From contig BCJJ01000091.1 in the NCBI GenBank assembly GCA_039545355.1, forward strand, positions 1 to 25,151: DNA of 25,151 bases, written 5' to 3'. Source of the stretch: Trichosporon coremiiforme (taxonomy: Eukaryota; Basidiomycota; Tremellomycetes; Trichosporonales; Trichosporonaceae). Under the pieces are notes generated by a model that was given only the letters and a program-made list of their open reading frames with translations, was not told the DNA's origin and made no database searches. Shown here piece after piece: positions 9,067 through 19,400 of the stretch; positions within the stretch are counted from its first letter, which is position 1, and the number at the start of each line of letters is the position of its first letter. A program made the position numbers and the translations under genes.

Positions 9067-10706
9067 GCAATCATTGGGGACATCTCGTCGTCAGCTGGCT
9101 CGGTCGGGATATACCGCCGTTTCCCTTCCGGCCGTCAGTGGTGTGTTAGTAGTCAGTAGCCCATAGCGTGCAGTGGGTAGTCAAAAGAATGCAGTCGCGC
9201 GCATAAGCAGTCATCCCTCGTCCCTATTTCAGAGCAGACTACTTACCCATGGACGTCTCGATGGCATTCCCATTCGTCCTCCACCGCCAGGCTTATCTGC
9301 CCATGCCATTCCTTCCAGCGGTCAGACCTCCCTGCTGCCATCGCTCAACACCGGCTCGACAGCCACGAGGTCCACGCTCTCGTTCCCACAGACCGCTAAT
9401 CTCGTGATCCTTGGCGCATGCTGACCATGTGCGTGGTCATGGGACTCGGGGTGTGCACGAGCGTGAGCGTTCCTGTCGAGATCCCGAGAAACCTCCGAAT
9501 AAGTAGTTTATGCTTAACGTGCGCCAGTCGGTCGGGTGACCAACTTATGGGACAGACGGGTACGAGCCATTCAAGGCTGCTCTTAAGTGCTCCTGCCCAT
9601 GGGCGCTCAACGGGGGCGAACGCACGGGCCAACAAGACAGGGGGTGACGATACGGGTCACAGTGGCGTCGACATCGAGATCAGCCGTGGCCATGGTGTGA
9701 TGTCCGTTACGGTGGGACTGTGAGGCAGATCGTTCAGGTGCTGGCGCGGGCAAGCTATCCAGCTTGAGCGAGTCTGACGTGGGCGAGCCTGGGCGAGTCC
9801 GATAAGCCTGGTCTGGCTACTCGGTGAGCAACCACGTTCATGCCCGTAGGGATAGCAGGGACCGTGCAGCTTAGCAGGAGTGAATAAAGGAGTGAGTCCC
9901 TCTGTTCACAGGGCACATATTGGAGACGGGAAGCCGAATTCAGCGGACGAGCATTCTGCGGCGGGCCTGGAGCGACCTGGCTCGTTTTCGAGGCGGATGT
10001 TTGAATATTCGTTTGGATTACCTCTACCCTTTTGCTTGTTGCTCAGATCGGCCGTGCACTGAACCAATGTCAGAAGCACCCACTCGACGATCACAGAGGC
10101 GGGCAGACTTGCAAAACATCACACGACCGCGAGAAATGTCCTCAATGGGAGGCCAGGAAACGGACGGGCCGAGGGGAGGAGGTTTCCTGTTGAATTGTGG
10201 TTGAATTGCCGCACGACCGTGCTACGATGCCTCCATCGCTGTTGACGTCCCTTCTCCCATGCTCCCAGCCTTCTTCCAGTGGGGAAGCGGTACACTCGCG
10301 CCGCTCGCTCCGACCTCGTCTTCGTCAGCATGCTCTCCTTCCGACGTTCTGCTGCAATTCGGACGTATGTGGGCGAGGCACAGCTTGACGAAAATAGTCT
10401 GTCGGACAGTCTTCAGGTGTCGACTGATGGTGGGAGAACGAATTGTCTCAGGGCCAGGAAAGGGATTATGCATGAGCTGAGCCGAACAAAGCGCTCGAGC
10501 CGCCTCGTTTGGCGTCCTCGGTGAACGGCTTGGAAGCTGGCAAGACATGCCGGCAGAGTTAGTCATGCTATCCGCGATATGAATTGGGCCCCGGGAAGCA
10601 AACGGCCCTTGACCATGCGCGTAACCTTGCGAGTCGCCTCGTGCGCGCGTCGCTACGTCCTTCTGGACGGCTTGCATGACACCAAATGCTTACCTGTGCG
10701 GGGCTC

Positions 10707-10755
10707 AAGTCTTAGTCGACTCTCTAGCTTGATCGTTGTTCGTAGACTAGGACTT
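10707..10755. repeat. Imperfect inverted repeat (11-bp arms)
   Basis: AAGTCTTAGTC at 10707-10717 faces GACTAGGACTT at 10745-10755; arms match at 10 of 11 positions, and the exception would be a U-G pair in RNA. The loop is 27 nt. The second arm overlaps a 10-bp palindrome, CTTCTAGAAG (10754-10763). Function unknown. Confidence 0.4.
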
Positions 10756-12654
10756 CTAGAAGCACTAAAGAGTAGCATGGTCTGGTCACCAAGGACTACG
10801 AGTTCTACGCTACACCGTGTCTCATGGGCCAGCTACCGAATTTCGGGGAATGAGAGCTGTGCAGAGACAGTCTCGCAAGTCACTCAGGCAGTGCCGGGAT
10901 CGGAGTGTCTTCGGAGGGTCAGTACCTGCCACCCCGATCGAGCTCAAGGCTACCCGCTGCGGAGGAACGGAGCCAGAGCGTGAGAGTGGGAGCGCGGAGA
11001 CGGACATATTACGTGCCCCCCCTCGTTCGCTCCACCAATGGAGCATCGATACGGTACTAGAAGTGTCTCGGGGCGCTCCGTGTGCTGCGAGCTCAAAGCG
11101 CCTAGCGTGCAGCAGCGCTCGTCCGGGTTTGCCGGTGGTATCAACATCCGCCATACCTGCTCAGAAGAGCCGGTCCGGGACATCTCACTCAGGAACAGAC
11201 CCGCCAGAATACCAACATTGCGGCATCGTCTTCTCTAAAGGCACAAATACCGGTAAACAGGAAACATGGAAGGGAGTGCGCAAGGAGCCGACATGAATGC
11301 TGTACGAGACACGTTGCGTAATGAGCACAGGACGCGTTGGCCGCTGGAGGCGAGCTCGAGGGCAGCGCGAGGCCAGGTGCGTACAGACTTGCGGGACTTT
11401 GTGAGGCGTCTTTCGGGGCTGCTGGTGTGCAGGGGAAGGGCGAATCATAGGCTGTGCTAGGTCCCAAAGATGCGTGCGGAAGACGTTCTTGCAGTACTGG
11501 ATCGGCTCTGTCTCACCTCCTAGGGGCGTACGGTCGATTCTTCGCTTCTCGCTCAACGGTGTGGTTGGTCGCGGCGCTCGATACGGTGACACAATCCCGC
11601 CCGATCACTTGTAATGCCTCCTTTGGTTCGAGCTTCCACTGTTTCCAGTGCCCCACGAAGAGCATCGAAGCTTGGGAAGAGAGCGAGGAGGCGCGGTGGT
11701 AGGCTGGCCAAGAGCTTGAGCCAGGCCGAACCAGACTTTTCGAGCGCGGCTCCGTTTCAGAAACGACTAGCGCAAGGGGGACTTTGGTGCCTTTTGCCGT
11801 CTAAGCCGTCTGAGCATAGGAAGTTCCAAGAGAAGTTCCGAGAAAGGCGCGGGCAGCAGACTGAGAGGAGAGCATGAATAGCTCATGAACCCGCCCTGAG
11901 TGCCGAGAAGGTCCACGACCCTTGCCGTGCATGGCCCTGACGCTGGCCCGTGTGGCGTCAGCGGCAGGTCTAGTTGACGCTGTTCCGCTCAAGTTCAGAA
12001 TTGCTTGAGCCCCGCTCAAGGGGACGCGCGAGGGGTAGGTGGGCTCGACGTGGGCAGTGCTCGCCAGGCACTGCGAGCGGCAGAACGTGCAAAGTAAACC
12101 TGAAGCAGGCTTGCACTTGATCCTTGTATTGCTGCAGAACCCGGTGAATGTGGCCCAAGCCTCCGGAAGCGCAAGCCCCTGGGAGGCGCTTCTTCCGGGC
12201 TACGGCTTCATAGCGCTTGATCCGTCCATGGGTTGCTGCTGGAGTCGGCCGCCCTGCGGCTCAACACAGGCCACGGCATGCCTGGAGGAGCCTACAATCG
12301 ACGCTCCCATAGTGGTCTCAGTCCCTGTGCGTCCTTGGGCCTGGGGGTCGGTGTGGCACCTCGCTGTTGTTTAACTCATTCTGGCTATCCCGCACCTCAG
12401 GCGATGGTTGGCGATGCCGGCTCTGGCTCAGGAATGAACAGCAGAACAACGACATCGCTGCTATTCTTTGTGATCCCTCCGCGGGCCCTGTGTTCGAGCA
12501 GATGCGCCTCTTCAGCCCCAGACTAGCCTGACCCGAACGTGGCCGACTTGGCCCAGAGGGCCTCGTGCGGATGCGCGGCTCCCGACGAGCGAGTAAGGCC
12601 CAATACCGGTTCTCTGCAGAAGGCCAGAGGGAGATGAAAACCAGAAGAGGTGTG

Positions 12655-12660
12655 TATAAG
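12655..12660 (+). promoter_or_regulatory. TATA element of the CPL1-like secreted protein gene
   Basis: TATAAG within GTGTATAAGAAGAG, 116 nt upstream of the ATG at 12771 and followed by a C/T-rich leader ending ACTCGTTCGCC just before the ATG. Confidence 0.45.
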
Positions 12661-12770
12661 AAGAGAGACCGAGCTGGGATCTGCAAAACATCCCCCGTCC
12701 TCTTAGCTATCAGCCGCTCCTCCTCGGGCCCCCCCTCGTCTCTCCTTACACCCACCGACACTCGTTCGCC

Positions 12771-13691
12771 ATGCTCTTTGGAGCCCTCTTCGCCTTCCTG
12801 GCGCTGTTCATGAACGTTTCGGCCGCCACGGTGGAGAAGCGTACCTTCTGGGCCGACGACGGCAACAACACACCCTTCGTCGGGTGCTACAACACCCTCG
12901 CGCTCTGGCCGACCATCTTGAACGCCTGGATCACGACAAAGTCCTCGGGCGACTCTTGCGCCAGCTACTGCAACGGCCGCCAGGTCGGCTTCTCGTACTG
13001 GGAGCGCTCGACCGGTCTCTGCAAATGCGCCTACGGCGAGCCCGGAGCGTTCCTCGGTGTCTCCCTGCTGAAGAACGGCTACGCCAGCGGCTCCCCCGGC
13101 AACTGCCCCGGCGGATACTGGGACACTCGCGTGCTGCGCTCCCGCTACCAATTCAAGGGCTGCACGCGTGACGTGAACACCCGTGAGGCCTCGTTCAACT
13201 CGCTCCGCGACCGCCTCTTCTTCACCGCCGCCGGTGTCAAGGCCATCTTCCGTCGCGGCTGCAGCGGCAACGAGTTCCTCGTCACGCACCCCACGCGCAT
13301 CGGCATTCTCTCCAACTGGTTCTGCTACAGCCAGCCCGCGTCCGCCATCCGCTCCGACTCCTGCTCCCAGGACACGTACTACGTGTACTCGACCTCGTCT
13401 GGCCCCGTCCCCTCCGGCCTCCGCCGCCGCCAGGAGCCCTCCCGCATCGACGACCTCGTCGAGGAGGACCAGGAGTACCTCGCCGAGCAGTGCAAGAAGC
13501 TCGGCCACGAGACGTGCTACTCTGACGAGTCTCAGAAGTCCTGGGAGTGCGTCGACACCCAATCCGAGCAGGTGTCGTGCGGCGGATGCCGATGGGGCTC
13601 ATTCAAGCCCCAGGCCAGCGCCAAGGACGGCATCAACTGCAAGTCGTTCGGCGACGATGCCACCTGTCTCGCCGGCGTGTGCCGTCCGTAA
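12771..13691 (+). CDS. Secreted cysteine-rich protein with a PriA/CPL1-like C-terminal domain
   Basis: Intronless ORF of 306 residues. Residues 1-18 (MLFGALFAFLALFMNVSA) form a clear signal peptide, followed at once by VEKR (residues 21-24), a likely Kex2 site. The N-terminal module (about 30-150) has paired cysteines around CYNTLALW, CASYCNGRQVGFSYW and CKCAYGEP, reminiscent of WSC-type lectin modules. A second basic site, LRRRQ, lies near residue 218. The C-terminal 65 residues (CKKLGHETCYSDE, WECVDTQSEQVSCGGC, GINCKSF, ATCLAGVCRP) match the cysteine spacing of the CPL1-like domain of PriA-like basidiomycete proteins; Cryptococcus CPL1 is a secreted, capsule- and host-interaction-related protein. 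The role here is probably at the cell surface or secreted, but is unknown. It stands alone after a long gene-free stretch and is convergent with the small gene at 14017-14441. Confidence 0.82.
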   Translation: MLFGALFAFLALFMNVSAATVEKRTFWADDGNNTPFVGCYNTLALWPTILNAWITTKSSGDSCASYCNGRQVGFSYWERSTGLCKCAYGEPGAFLGVSLLKNGYASGSPGNCPGGYWDTRVLRSRYQFKGCTRDVNTREASFNSLRDRLFFTAAGVKAIFRRGCSGNEFLVTHPTRIGILSNWFCYSQPASAIRSDSCSQDTYYVYSTSSGPVPSGLRRRQEPSRIDDLVEEDQEYLAEQCKKLGHETCYSDESQKSWECVDTQSEQVSCGGCRWGSFKPQASAKDGINCKSFGDDATCLAGVCRP

Positions 13692-14016
13692 GCGCATCAG
13701 CGCGTCAGTAGCAACGGTCGTAAGCTGAAGCGACCGTTTTCGTAGACAAATTTGCGCCTAGACTCGGTTGCGCATCCTTGGGCCTTGGACGGACATTTTT
13801 CCTTATAATCTTACATCGGACAGTTTACCAGTTGTTATGCATTTCTGCGCATTCACCGTTTTGATCCTGGTTTCAGTGTACAGTGCCCCTTGCGAAGGGC
13901 TCGGTCAGTCGCTCGGTTGGTCGTGTGTTGGCGCAGTCGCCTGGGTGGTCACTCCAAGGCGTACAGTCGGATGGTATACTGGGGAGCGAGACATGTTTCA
14001 TGGACAGTTGGAGAGG
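13692..14016. other. Convergent intergenic region with 3' ends of two genes
   Basis: 325 bp between two facing stop codons. It contains a perfect 8-bp hairpin (13713-13738) soon after the CPL1-like stop and then a T-rich patch (CATTTTTCCTTATAATC near 13793-13810). No gene recognised. Confidence 0.5.
13713..13738 (+). repeat. Perfect 8-bp stem-loop in the 3' UTR of the CPL1-like gene
   Basis: AACGGTCG (13713-13720) pairs exactly with CGACCGTT (13731-13738) across a 10-nt loop, starting 21 nt after the stop codon and followed by T residues. In a fungal mRNA this would be a 3'-UTR hairpin; it looks like a bacterial terminator but is not expected to act as one. Confidence 0.45.
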
Positions 14017-14441
14017 CTATTGCTGGCCCTGCTGGGCCTGCTGGGCATGGTGCTGGTGCATCTGCTGCACTCCGGGCTTGTCCTCCGGGCTCGCGGCAGC
14101 GGGCTTAGCGTCGAGACCCTCACCGCCGAAAGACGCCAGGCGGATGATGCGCTGCCCCGTCTTGCTCTCGCGGCGCTTCAGCTGCCCGCTCATCGGCCCG
14201 CAGCCGTGGCCAGGGCTAAAGGTCCCCGTCTCGGCGACTGTGGGGTGAGAAGGCTGCTCGCCTGTGCCGGATCCGTCGAGGTAGGCCGAGTCAGGTGCAC
14301 CGAAAGGGTCGGCGGCGTTGCGGAGGTCGTCGTGGTGCTGCGCGGGCGCGGGGATGGGGATCGCGGCGGGCGCGTTGTTCAGCTTGGACGTGTCCATAGC
14401 CTGTGTGTCAGAGAAGCGGGAACGGGGGTGCTCACAGTCAT
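14017..14441 (-). CDS. Small unrecognised protein, Ala/Gln/His-rich C-terminus, with a 6-nt first exon
   Basis: Exons on the minus strand: 14436-14441 (ATG ACT) and 14017-14400, separated by a 35-nt intron (donor GTGAGC, branch CTGAC, acceptor CACAG), giving 129 residues starting MTAMDTSKLNNAP. The upstream ATG has an excellent context (CCACCATGACT), and the same 6-nt first-exon layout occurs in the Pho81-like gene. If the intron is not real, the ATG at 14397 gives 126 residues with the same body. The protein has a Pro/Ala-rich start, a central basic segment SGQLKRRESKTGQRIIRLASFGGEG that may be a phosphorylated or binding motif, and a low-complexity tail of Gln, His and Ala. No known domain is recognised. 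It is divergent from the RPC4 gene, 262 bp apart. Confidence 0.65.
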
Positions 14442-14703
14442 GGTGGGCTTTAGATGATGGAGAAACAAGATCTGGGACTGGAGATGTTACAGGTTGTGGC
14501 TGGGTCATGTGCACCATGCACCGACCAGCGGATGCCTCCACATGTGCCTGAGTTTGGGTTGCATGCGGTCATCGGCGTCGCCACCCAGCGAGCGCGCGGA
14601 CGGAAGCAAAAATCTCCATACACCCACCCAGGCGTAGCCAGCAGAGGAACGTGCCTGCCTGCGACTTATTTTGGCCCAAGTGCGTTCCTCCACCAGAGAC
14701 CAA

Positions 14704-16293
14704 ATGTCAGCTCCAGACAGACCACGCCTACCAAAGATGCCCGGCCAGCGTCTCCGTCCCACAAAGCCGACCCGGCCCCGCGCCTCCCTCGTCGCCGCCG
14801 CAGCGGCTAGCGAGTCGCCCTCGACCTCGACCTCGACCTCGGCCCCCGCTGCGGCCCAGCAGCCTCTCTTCCTCGACCCCGATGCCGACGACGGGGCAGA
14901 CGAGAAGCACGACGCAATGGAGGACACAAAGGAGGATGCCCGCGAGCCCGCCCCGGAGCCAGCGCCGGCACCGACACAGGCCACGCAGCCGGCAGCTTCG
15001 ACTTCCCAGGTTCAGGGCGCTCGCACCGAGCCCGTCAAGATGAAGTTCAAGCCGAAGATGCCAATTCGCCGCGCGGTGCAAGAGGACGTCAAGCCGGATG
15101 TGTCTTCCTCGTCTTCCTCTCGTGGACGAGGCGGTATCCGCGGACGAGGACGAGGCGGTATGCGTGGTGGCCGCGGTGGCTCTGCTGCCGTGTCGACGAT
15201 CGCCGCGGGTCCTTTTGGTGGCAACCGCCCCACGTCCAGGCGTGTCGTCGCCCCTCCCCCTCCGTCTCGCGGTATGGAGACCGTTGCCGTCGAGGTCTAC
15301 TCTGACAACGAGGACGGCTCGCGTCCGGGCGTTATCGACATCGACGCCGTCAGTGGTCTCTCCGAATCCGCCCCTACGTCGGTGTACCGTGCCCGAGACC
15401 TGGACGGCGGCAAGGCAGCGGCCAAGGCAAAGGAGAAGGAGAAGATCAAGGCGCAGAAGGAGCGGAAACGGCGGCAGAAGCTTGTGCGTGCTGCCGTCAC
15501 CGGTGACGCCCCAGCCGACGTCTTCGTCAAGGCTGAGCCCGTTTCGCCGTCTCGACCCGGCGCCCCCCTTCCCACGACAGCAGACGACATGGACGTTGAG
15601 CGCGAGGGCGATAGCATGATCCCTGCCGACCAGACGCAGGACCGCGACGAGGCCGGCCGCCGCGTGCGTGCCCTGACGTCGGTGACGGATATTTCCACAA
15701 TGAGCGGGACGCCAGACGTAAACGAGGCGCAGCGTGTGGACCTCTCCGAGTCCGAAGACGAGGAGTTCGAGGAGGACCTGGGTGGCGACTTCGTCCTCGT
15801 CCCCGGCGGCGAGCACCCCGAGGACAAGTTGTTCACGTTCCAGTTCCCGCACATGTTCCCCAAGTTCAAGCCGCCTCCCGAGCCCGTCGTCGAGGTCGAC
15901 GATGCCGCAGAGGGCGAAAAGAAGGAGGACGTCAAGCCCAAGCTGGCCGCGAGGAAGAAGCCGACGCCGCCGCCGACCGGGCGTATTGGCTCTCTCGTCG
16001 TTCTGAAGAGCGGTAAGGTCAAGATGGTCATGGGCTCTGGCGACGACGCGGTGGTGATGGACGTGTCTCCGGGTGTCAGCCCGAGTTTCTTGCAGACGCT
16101 CGTGCACGTCGACCAGAAGAACAAGACGCTGGCGGTTGCTGGAGAAGTGCACAAGAGCTACGTCGTCACGCCCGACGTGGACCGGCTGCTGGATGAACTC
16201 TTCATCAATGGCGGCGAGACCCCGGGAGACCGCGAGAAGCGCGCGATGCGCCAGGTCAAGCTCGAGCGCGGGGTCAAGATGGAGATGGACTAG
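14704..16293 (+). CDS. RPC4: DNA-directed RNA polymerase III subunit Rpc4 (C53)
   Basis: Intronless ORF of 529 residues from the ATG at 14704 (MSAPDRPRLPKMPGQRLRP). The N-terminal two thirds is disordered and charged: a Ser/Thr/Ala-rich start, an acidic patch, an Arg/Gly-rich box at about residues 139-160 (GRGGIRGRGRGGMRGGRGG), and a basic coiled-coil-like stretch (KAKEKEKIKAQKERKRRQK). The conserved Rpc4 core is at the C-terminus: DKLFTFQFPHMFPKF near residue 375, then GRIGSLVVLKSGKVKMVMG, MDVSPGVSPSFLQTLVHVD and GEVHKSYVVTPDVDRLLDEL. Rpc4 pairs with Rpc37 in the TFIIF-like subcomplex of RNA polymerase III that helps initiation, termination and reinitiation in the nucleus. VKAEP and VKPD/KLE-type sites could be sumoylation sites. 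It converges on the Pho81-like gene, 204 bp between stops. Confidence 0.9.
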   Translation: MSAPDRPRLPKMPGQRLRPTKPTRPRASLVAAAAASESPSTSTSTSAPAAAQQPLFLDPDADDGADEKHDAMEDTKEDAREPAPEPAPAPTQATQPAASTSQVQGARTEPVKMKFKPKMPIRRAVQEDVKPDVSSSSSSRGRGGIRGRGRGGMRGGRGGSAAVSTIAAGPFGGNRPTSRRVVAPPPPSRGMETVAVEVYSDNEDGSRPGVIDIDAVSGLSESAPTSVYRARDLDGGKAAAKAKEKEKIKAQKERKRRQKLVRAAVTGDAPADVFVKAEPVSPSRPGAPLPTTADDMDVEREGDSMIPADQTQDRDEAGRRVRALTSVTDISTMSGTPDVNEAQRVDLSESEDEEFEEDLGGDFVLVPGGEHPEDKLFTFQFPHMFPKFKPPPEPVVEVDDAAEGEKKEDVKPKLAARKKPTPPPTGRIGSLVVLKSGKVKMVMGSGDDAVVMDVSPGVSPSFLQTLVHVDQKNKTLAVAGEVHKSYVVTPDVDRLLDELFINGGETPGDREKRAMRQVKLERGVKMEMD

Positions 16294-16497
16294 AGATTGG
16301 ATAGACTGTGTATTAGATGTACAATTGCTTTGGCTGCAGGCTCCGTGTGGCCACCTGGAGATTGTCTGGCAACTTAAATGCCGATGTCCAGTGGATGTGT
16401 GCATTAAGACCTCGTAATGAACAAATGAAATGGGGACTAGACTACGGCGTGCTACGCTGTACGCTTCTACTCTACTGCGGGCTACTGCTTCTACAAC

Positions 16498-19400
16498 TTA
16501 AATGACGAGCTTCATGATGCCATGACTTGAGAAGGCGTCGACGGTGCGCCCGTCACTGGCGCCAAGACGGAGGTGGTTGATGTCGTCCTCGTTGCCAAAC
16601 GTGGCAAGTAAGAGACCCGCGTCCTTGACACTGGCCACCAGTGATGGCACGGCCGCAAGGGTCGTCGCCTCCAGCATGACGCCGAGGAGATTCGTCGTCT
16701 TGGCAAAGTTGACAGCCTCGCGGACGGAGAGGCATCGCGTGTCGTTCTCCTCGCCCTGGTCGACAGGGGCGAGCTTGTGATCCCGGTCCAGGCCGCAGTA
16801 GGACGCAAAGATGACGGCGTAGTTGGGCTGCTTCCAGTTCAGCGCCGTGCAGACCGTGGGGTCGAAGGAGGTGAAGAGCAGCCGCCGGCCGGGCGTGTCC
16901 TGACCCGCGGAGTAGACGACCTGAAGCACATGGTCGACAAACTGGTTCACCTCCAGCGAAGGGGCAATGCCGAGGCGCTGCGCGTCGAATTGCCGCGCGA
17001 AACGGAGGCACAGATTCGTTCCCACGTCGGCCGGGATGGCCTGCAGTAGACTCTCGAGAGAGGTCATGACGCGCGACACAAGGGTGTACCACTCTGCAGG
17101 ACCTGAGGGGCGTTCTGGACCGAGCTCTCGGTTGTGCGCCTTCGCCAGCGCTTGGAATTGGGCGTACGTCACGTTGGACACACCGACGTCCAGACCTGGT
17201 ACTGGCAGCGCCCAGTCCTGATAGATGACCGGCACGCCGTCGCGCGTGACCTGGACGTCGAGGCGGATGTAGTCCCCGGACAGCGATGAAGCATTCAGCA
17301 ACGCCGACTCCTGCTGCGACGGGACCGATATCGTATTCGGTCGCACAGCGGGGGACATGGACGACACATCGACTGGGCGATGGGACTGGAACTGGTGCGC
17401 GTGGTCCTGCGTCGGGTTAGACGGCGTGACCTTGCTCTTCCAGTACGTCTCCACGCGACCTCCGATCTCGAGCTGCGCACCCTCGAACGGCTTGATGCAG
17501 CTGATCTCAAACGCGACCTCGCCAATTGTCTTGAGGTGATGGTCGACAAGATACGCCGTGTAGCACTTGCGGTTCTGGATGTGCGAGAACGTCTCCGGGT
17601 GGATGATAGCGCGCCCGATGACCTTGCTCCCGAACGTGGGGTAGAGCGACAACTCGAGCGAGAAGCGCTCCAGGCTCTGCACCTGGAACGAGAAGACCTC
17701 GCGCGAGTCGGCGAGCGGCAGGATCACGCTGTGCGGCACCACAGACGTGTCTGTCCGGCTCGCCATGACGAGCTTTAACGAGCTCCACAGGTGCAGCGAC
17801 GACGAATCTTCGCCGGACCGTGAGTACAGCTTGATCGGCGGCGTCTTCTCGCGCCCGTGTGTAAAGGGATGTCCGAGCGAAACCTGAACGAGGCAGCGCT
17901 TAGCGAGGAACTCGTGGCCGTACACACGAAGCGGCATGATCGGTGGCGGGAGTGAGAGCGACGGAATAATCTCGAAGTCGTCGTTTGGCGCGTCGAGGTC
18001 CAGGTCCGACCCAGGCGACAAGGCGTCCATCTGCGGGTCTGCCGCCAGGCCCAGGTTCTCCATGTGCGTCGGGTCCATGCCGAGCTTGGCACCTGCCGCG
18101 ATCAAGTACTTGAGAATCTCCACCTGACCGAACCACGCAGCGTACCATCCCGGCGACTTGCCATACTCGTCGAGAGCGTTCACGTTGCACCCCGCCTCGA
18201 CGAGGATCTTGATGCACTCCATGTGCTGTGGTCGTCCACCGACAGCCGCGTGGTGCAGCGGTGTCCATTGGTTGTACTTGTCCTCCATGTCCTTGCCGCC
18301 GCCGTCCGGTCCGCCCTCCGCGACAAGCAGGCGGCAGATTTCCGCATGTCCCGCCTTGGCCGCAAAGTGCATCGGGTACAGGCCTTCCGAGTTTGGCCGT
18401 ATCGTCGCACCACGCTTCAACAGCAATCGCGCAACCTCGACGTGCCCATACTGGCACGCAAGCGAGAGCGGAATGAGGTCAGACGACATCTTTGTCGGCT
18501 CCACGTCGATATCACGCCCGACGAAAATCCGGATCACCTCGAGGTGTCCCTGCGTGATCGCGTGCATCAGCGGCGTGTATCCGTCCATGTCCGTCTTGCT
18601 GGCGTCCGCGCCATTCTCGAGCAGCAGCTGCACGATGGACGGGTGCCCGTTCATCGCGGCGTAGTGCAGTGGCGTCCGGTTGTAGGCGTCGCCAATCTCC
18701 ATCAGCTCGGGCGCGTTCTGAATGCACAGCTCGACGACTTTGAGTGAGCCGACGATGCAGCCCTGGTGCATCGGATCGCGGTTGTTGATGATGTCGACGT
18801 ACTTGAAGTCGAGCGGCTGCGCGAACACGAGGTCGAGGTAGTCGTCCGGCACGCTGAAGGCCGCGCGCCACAGGATGCGCATCGCGCGGTCGTGGGACTT
18901 GGGATTGCGCTTTGCCCGAATCTTGTACATCTGCTTGATCCACTTAGCGAGCGCATCGCGGCCGGCGTCAATCACGTTGGGCAAATTTGCCTCGGCGTCG
19001 AGCAGTGCGTCGTTCGTGACCGCCTCACCCGCCTGCGTGTCATAGTCGTCACGGTCAAAAGATTCCTCGTTCGGCAGCGGCAGGTCCGCGAAAAGCTCGG
19101 CAATCTGGTCCGGATCCGTCTCCATGTCGAGCAGGTTGGCGGCAACAATGTCGGACAGTTTGGCGATGAACTCGCGGTTGAAACACGGCTGCACCTCGAC
19201 CTGGCGCTCGAGATAGAGTTCCTTCGTATTCGACTTTGACCGCTTGTCCCACTTCTTCAGAATCTTGCGGAAACCCGTGGCGTTGATCTCGATGAACCCT
19301 TGCAGCTTGCCGAGGTCGCGCTCGAACAGACGCCACCCCTCCTCTAGACTCGCCCACTCGGGCGACTTTACCGCCTGCTCGGAGGGGTTGTTTCGCATTA

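Larger units (their letters stand above)
9067..12770. other. Long gene-free region (about 3.7 kb)
   Basis: No frame over about 160 codons is open apart from the antisense of the next gene, and the open frames have mixed codon use without domains. Third-position C/G bias, obvious in every real gene nearby, fades at 9067 and returns at 12771. Unlike in the spliced genes here, I found few CTRAC-AG acceptor combinations, so a many-intron gene is unlikely. I see no tRNA, 5S rRNA or U6 pattern, no clear terminal inverted repeats and no transposase or reverse-transcriptase motif. One 11-bp imperfect hairpin is present at 10707-10755. It could hold long noncoding RNA, a decayed element or gene relic, or simply regulatory DNA; a degraded transposon cannot be excluded by eye. 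Confidence 0.55.

Noticed and set aside
10222..10677. 151-codon minus-strand ORF in the gene-free region
   Set aside because: No domain, mixed codon use and no start or promoter context; similar to the other short open frames in that interval.
11610..11640. Possible tRNA B box (GGTTCGAGCTT)
   Set aside because: The last bases do not fit GGTTCGANTCC, and no A box or cloverleaf could be built around it.
11820..11850. Heat-shock-element-like GAA/TTC array (GGAAGTTCCAAGAGAAGTTCC)
   Set aside because: The spacing between GAA and TTC is one base instead of two, and no gene lies downstream within reach.
13713..13738. Bacterial-type intrinsic terminator
   Set aside because: The hairpin with T residues looks like one, but the surrounding genes are clearly eukaryotic, so it is reported only as a 3'-UTR stem-loop.
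14671..14703. Earlier start of Rpc4 at a TTG codon
   Set aside because: It is not an ATG; the ATG at 14704 gives a normal N-terminus.
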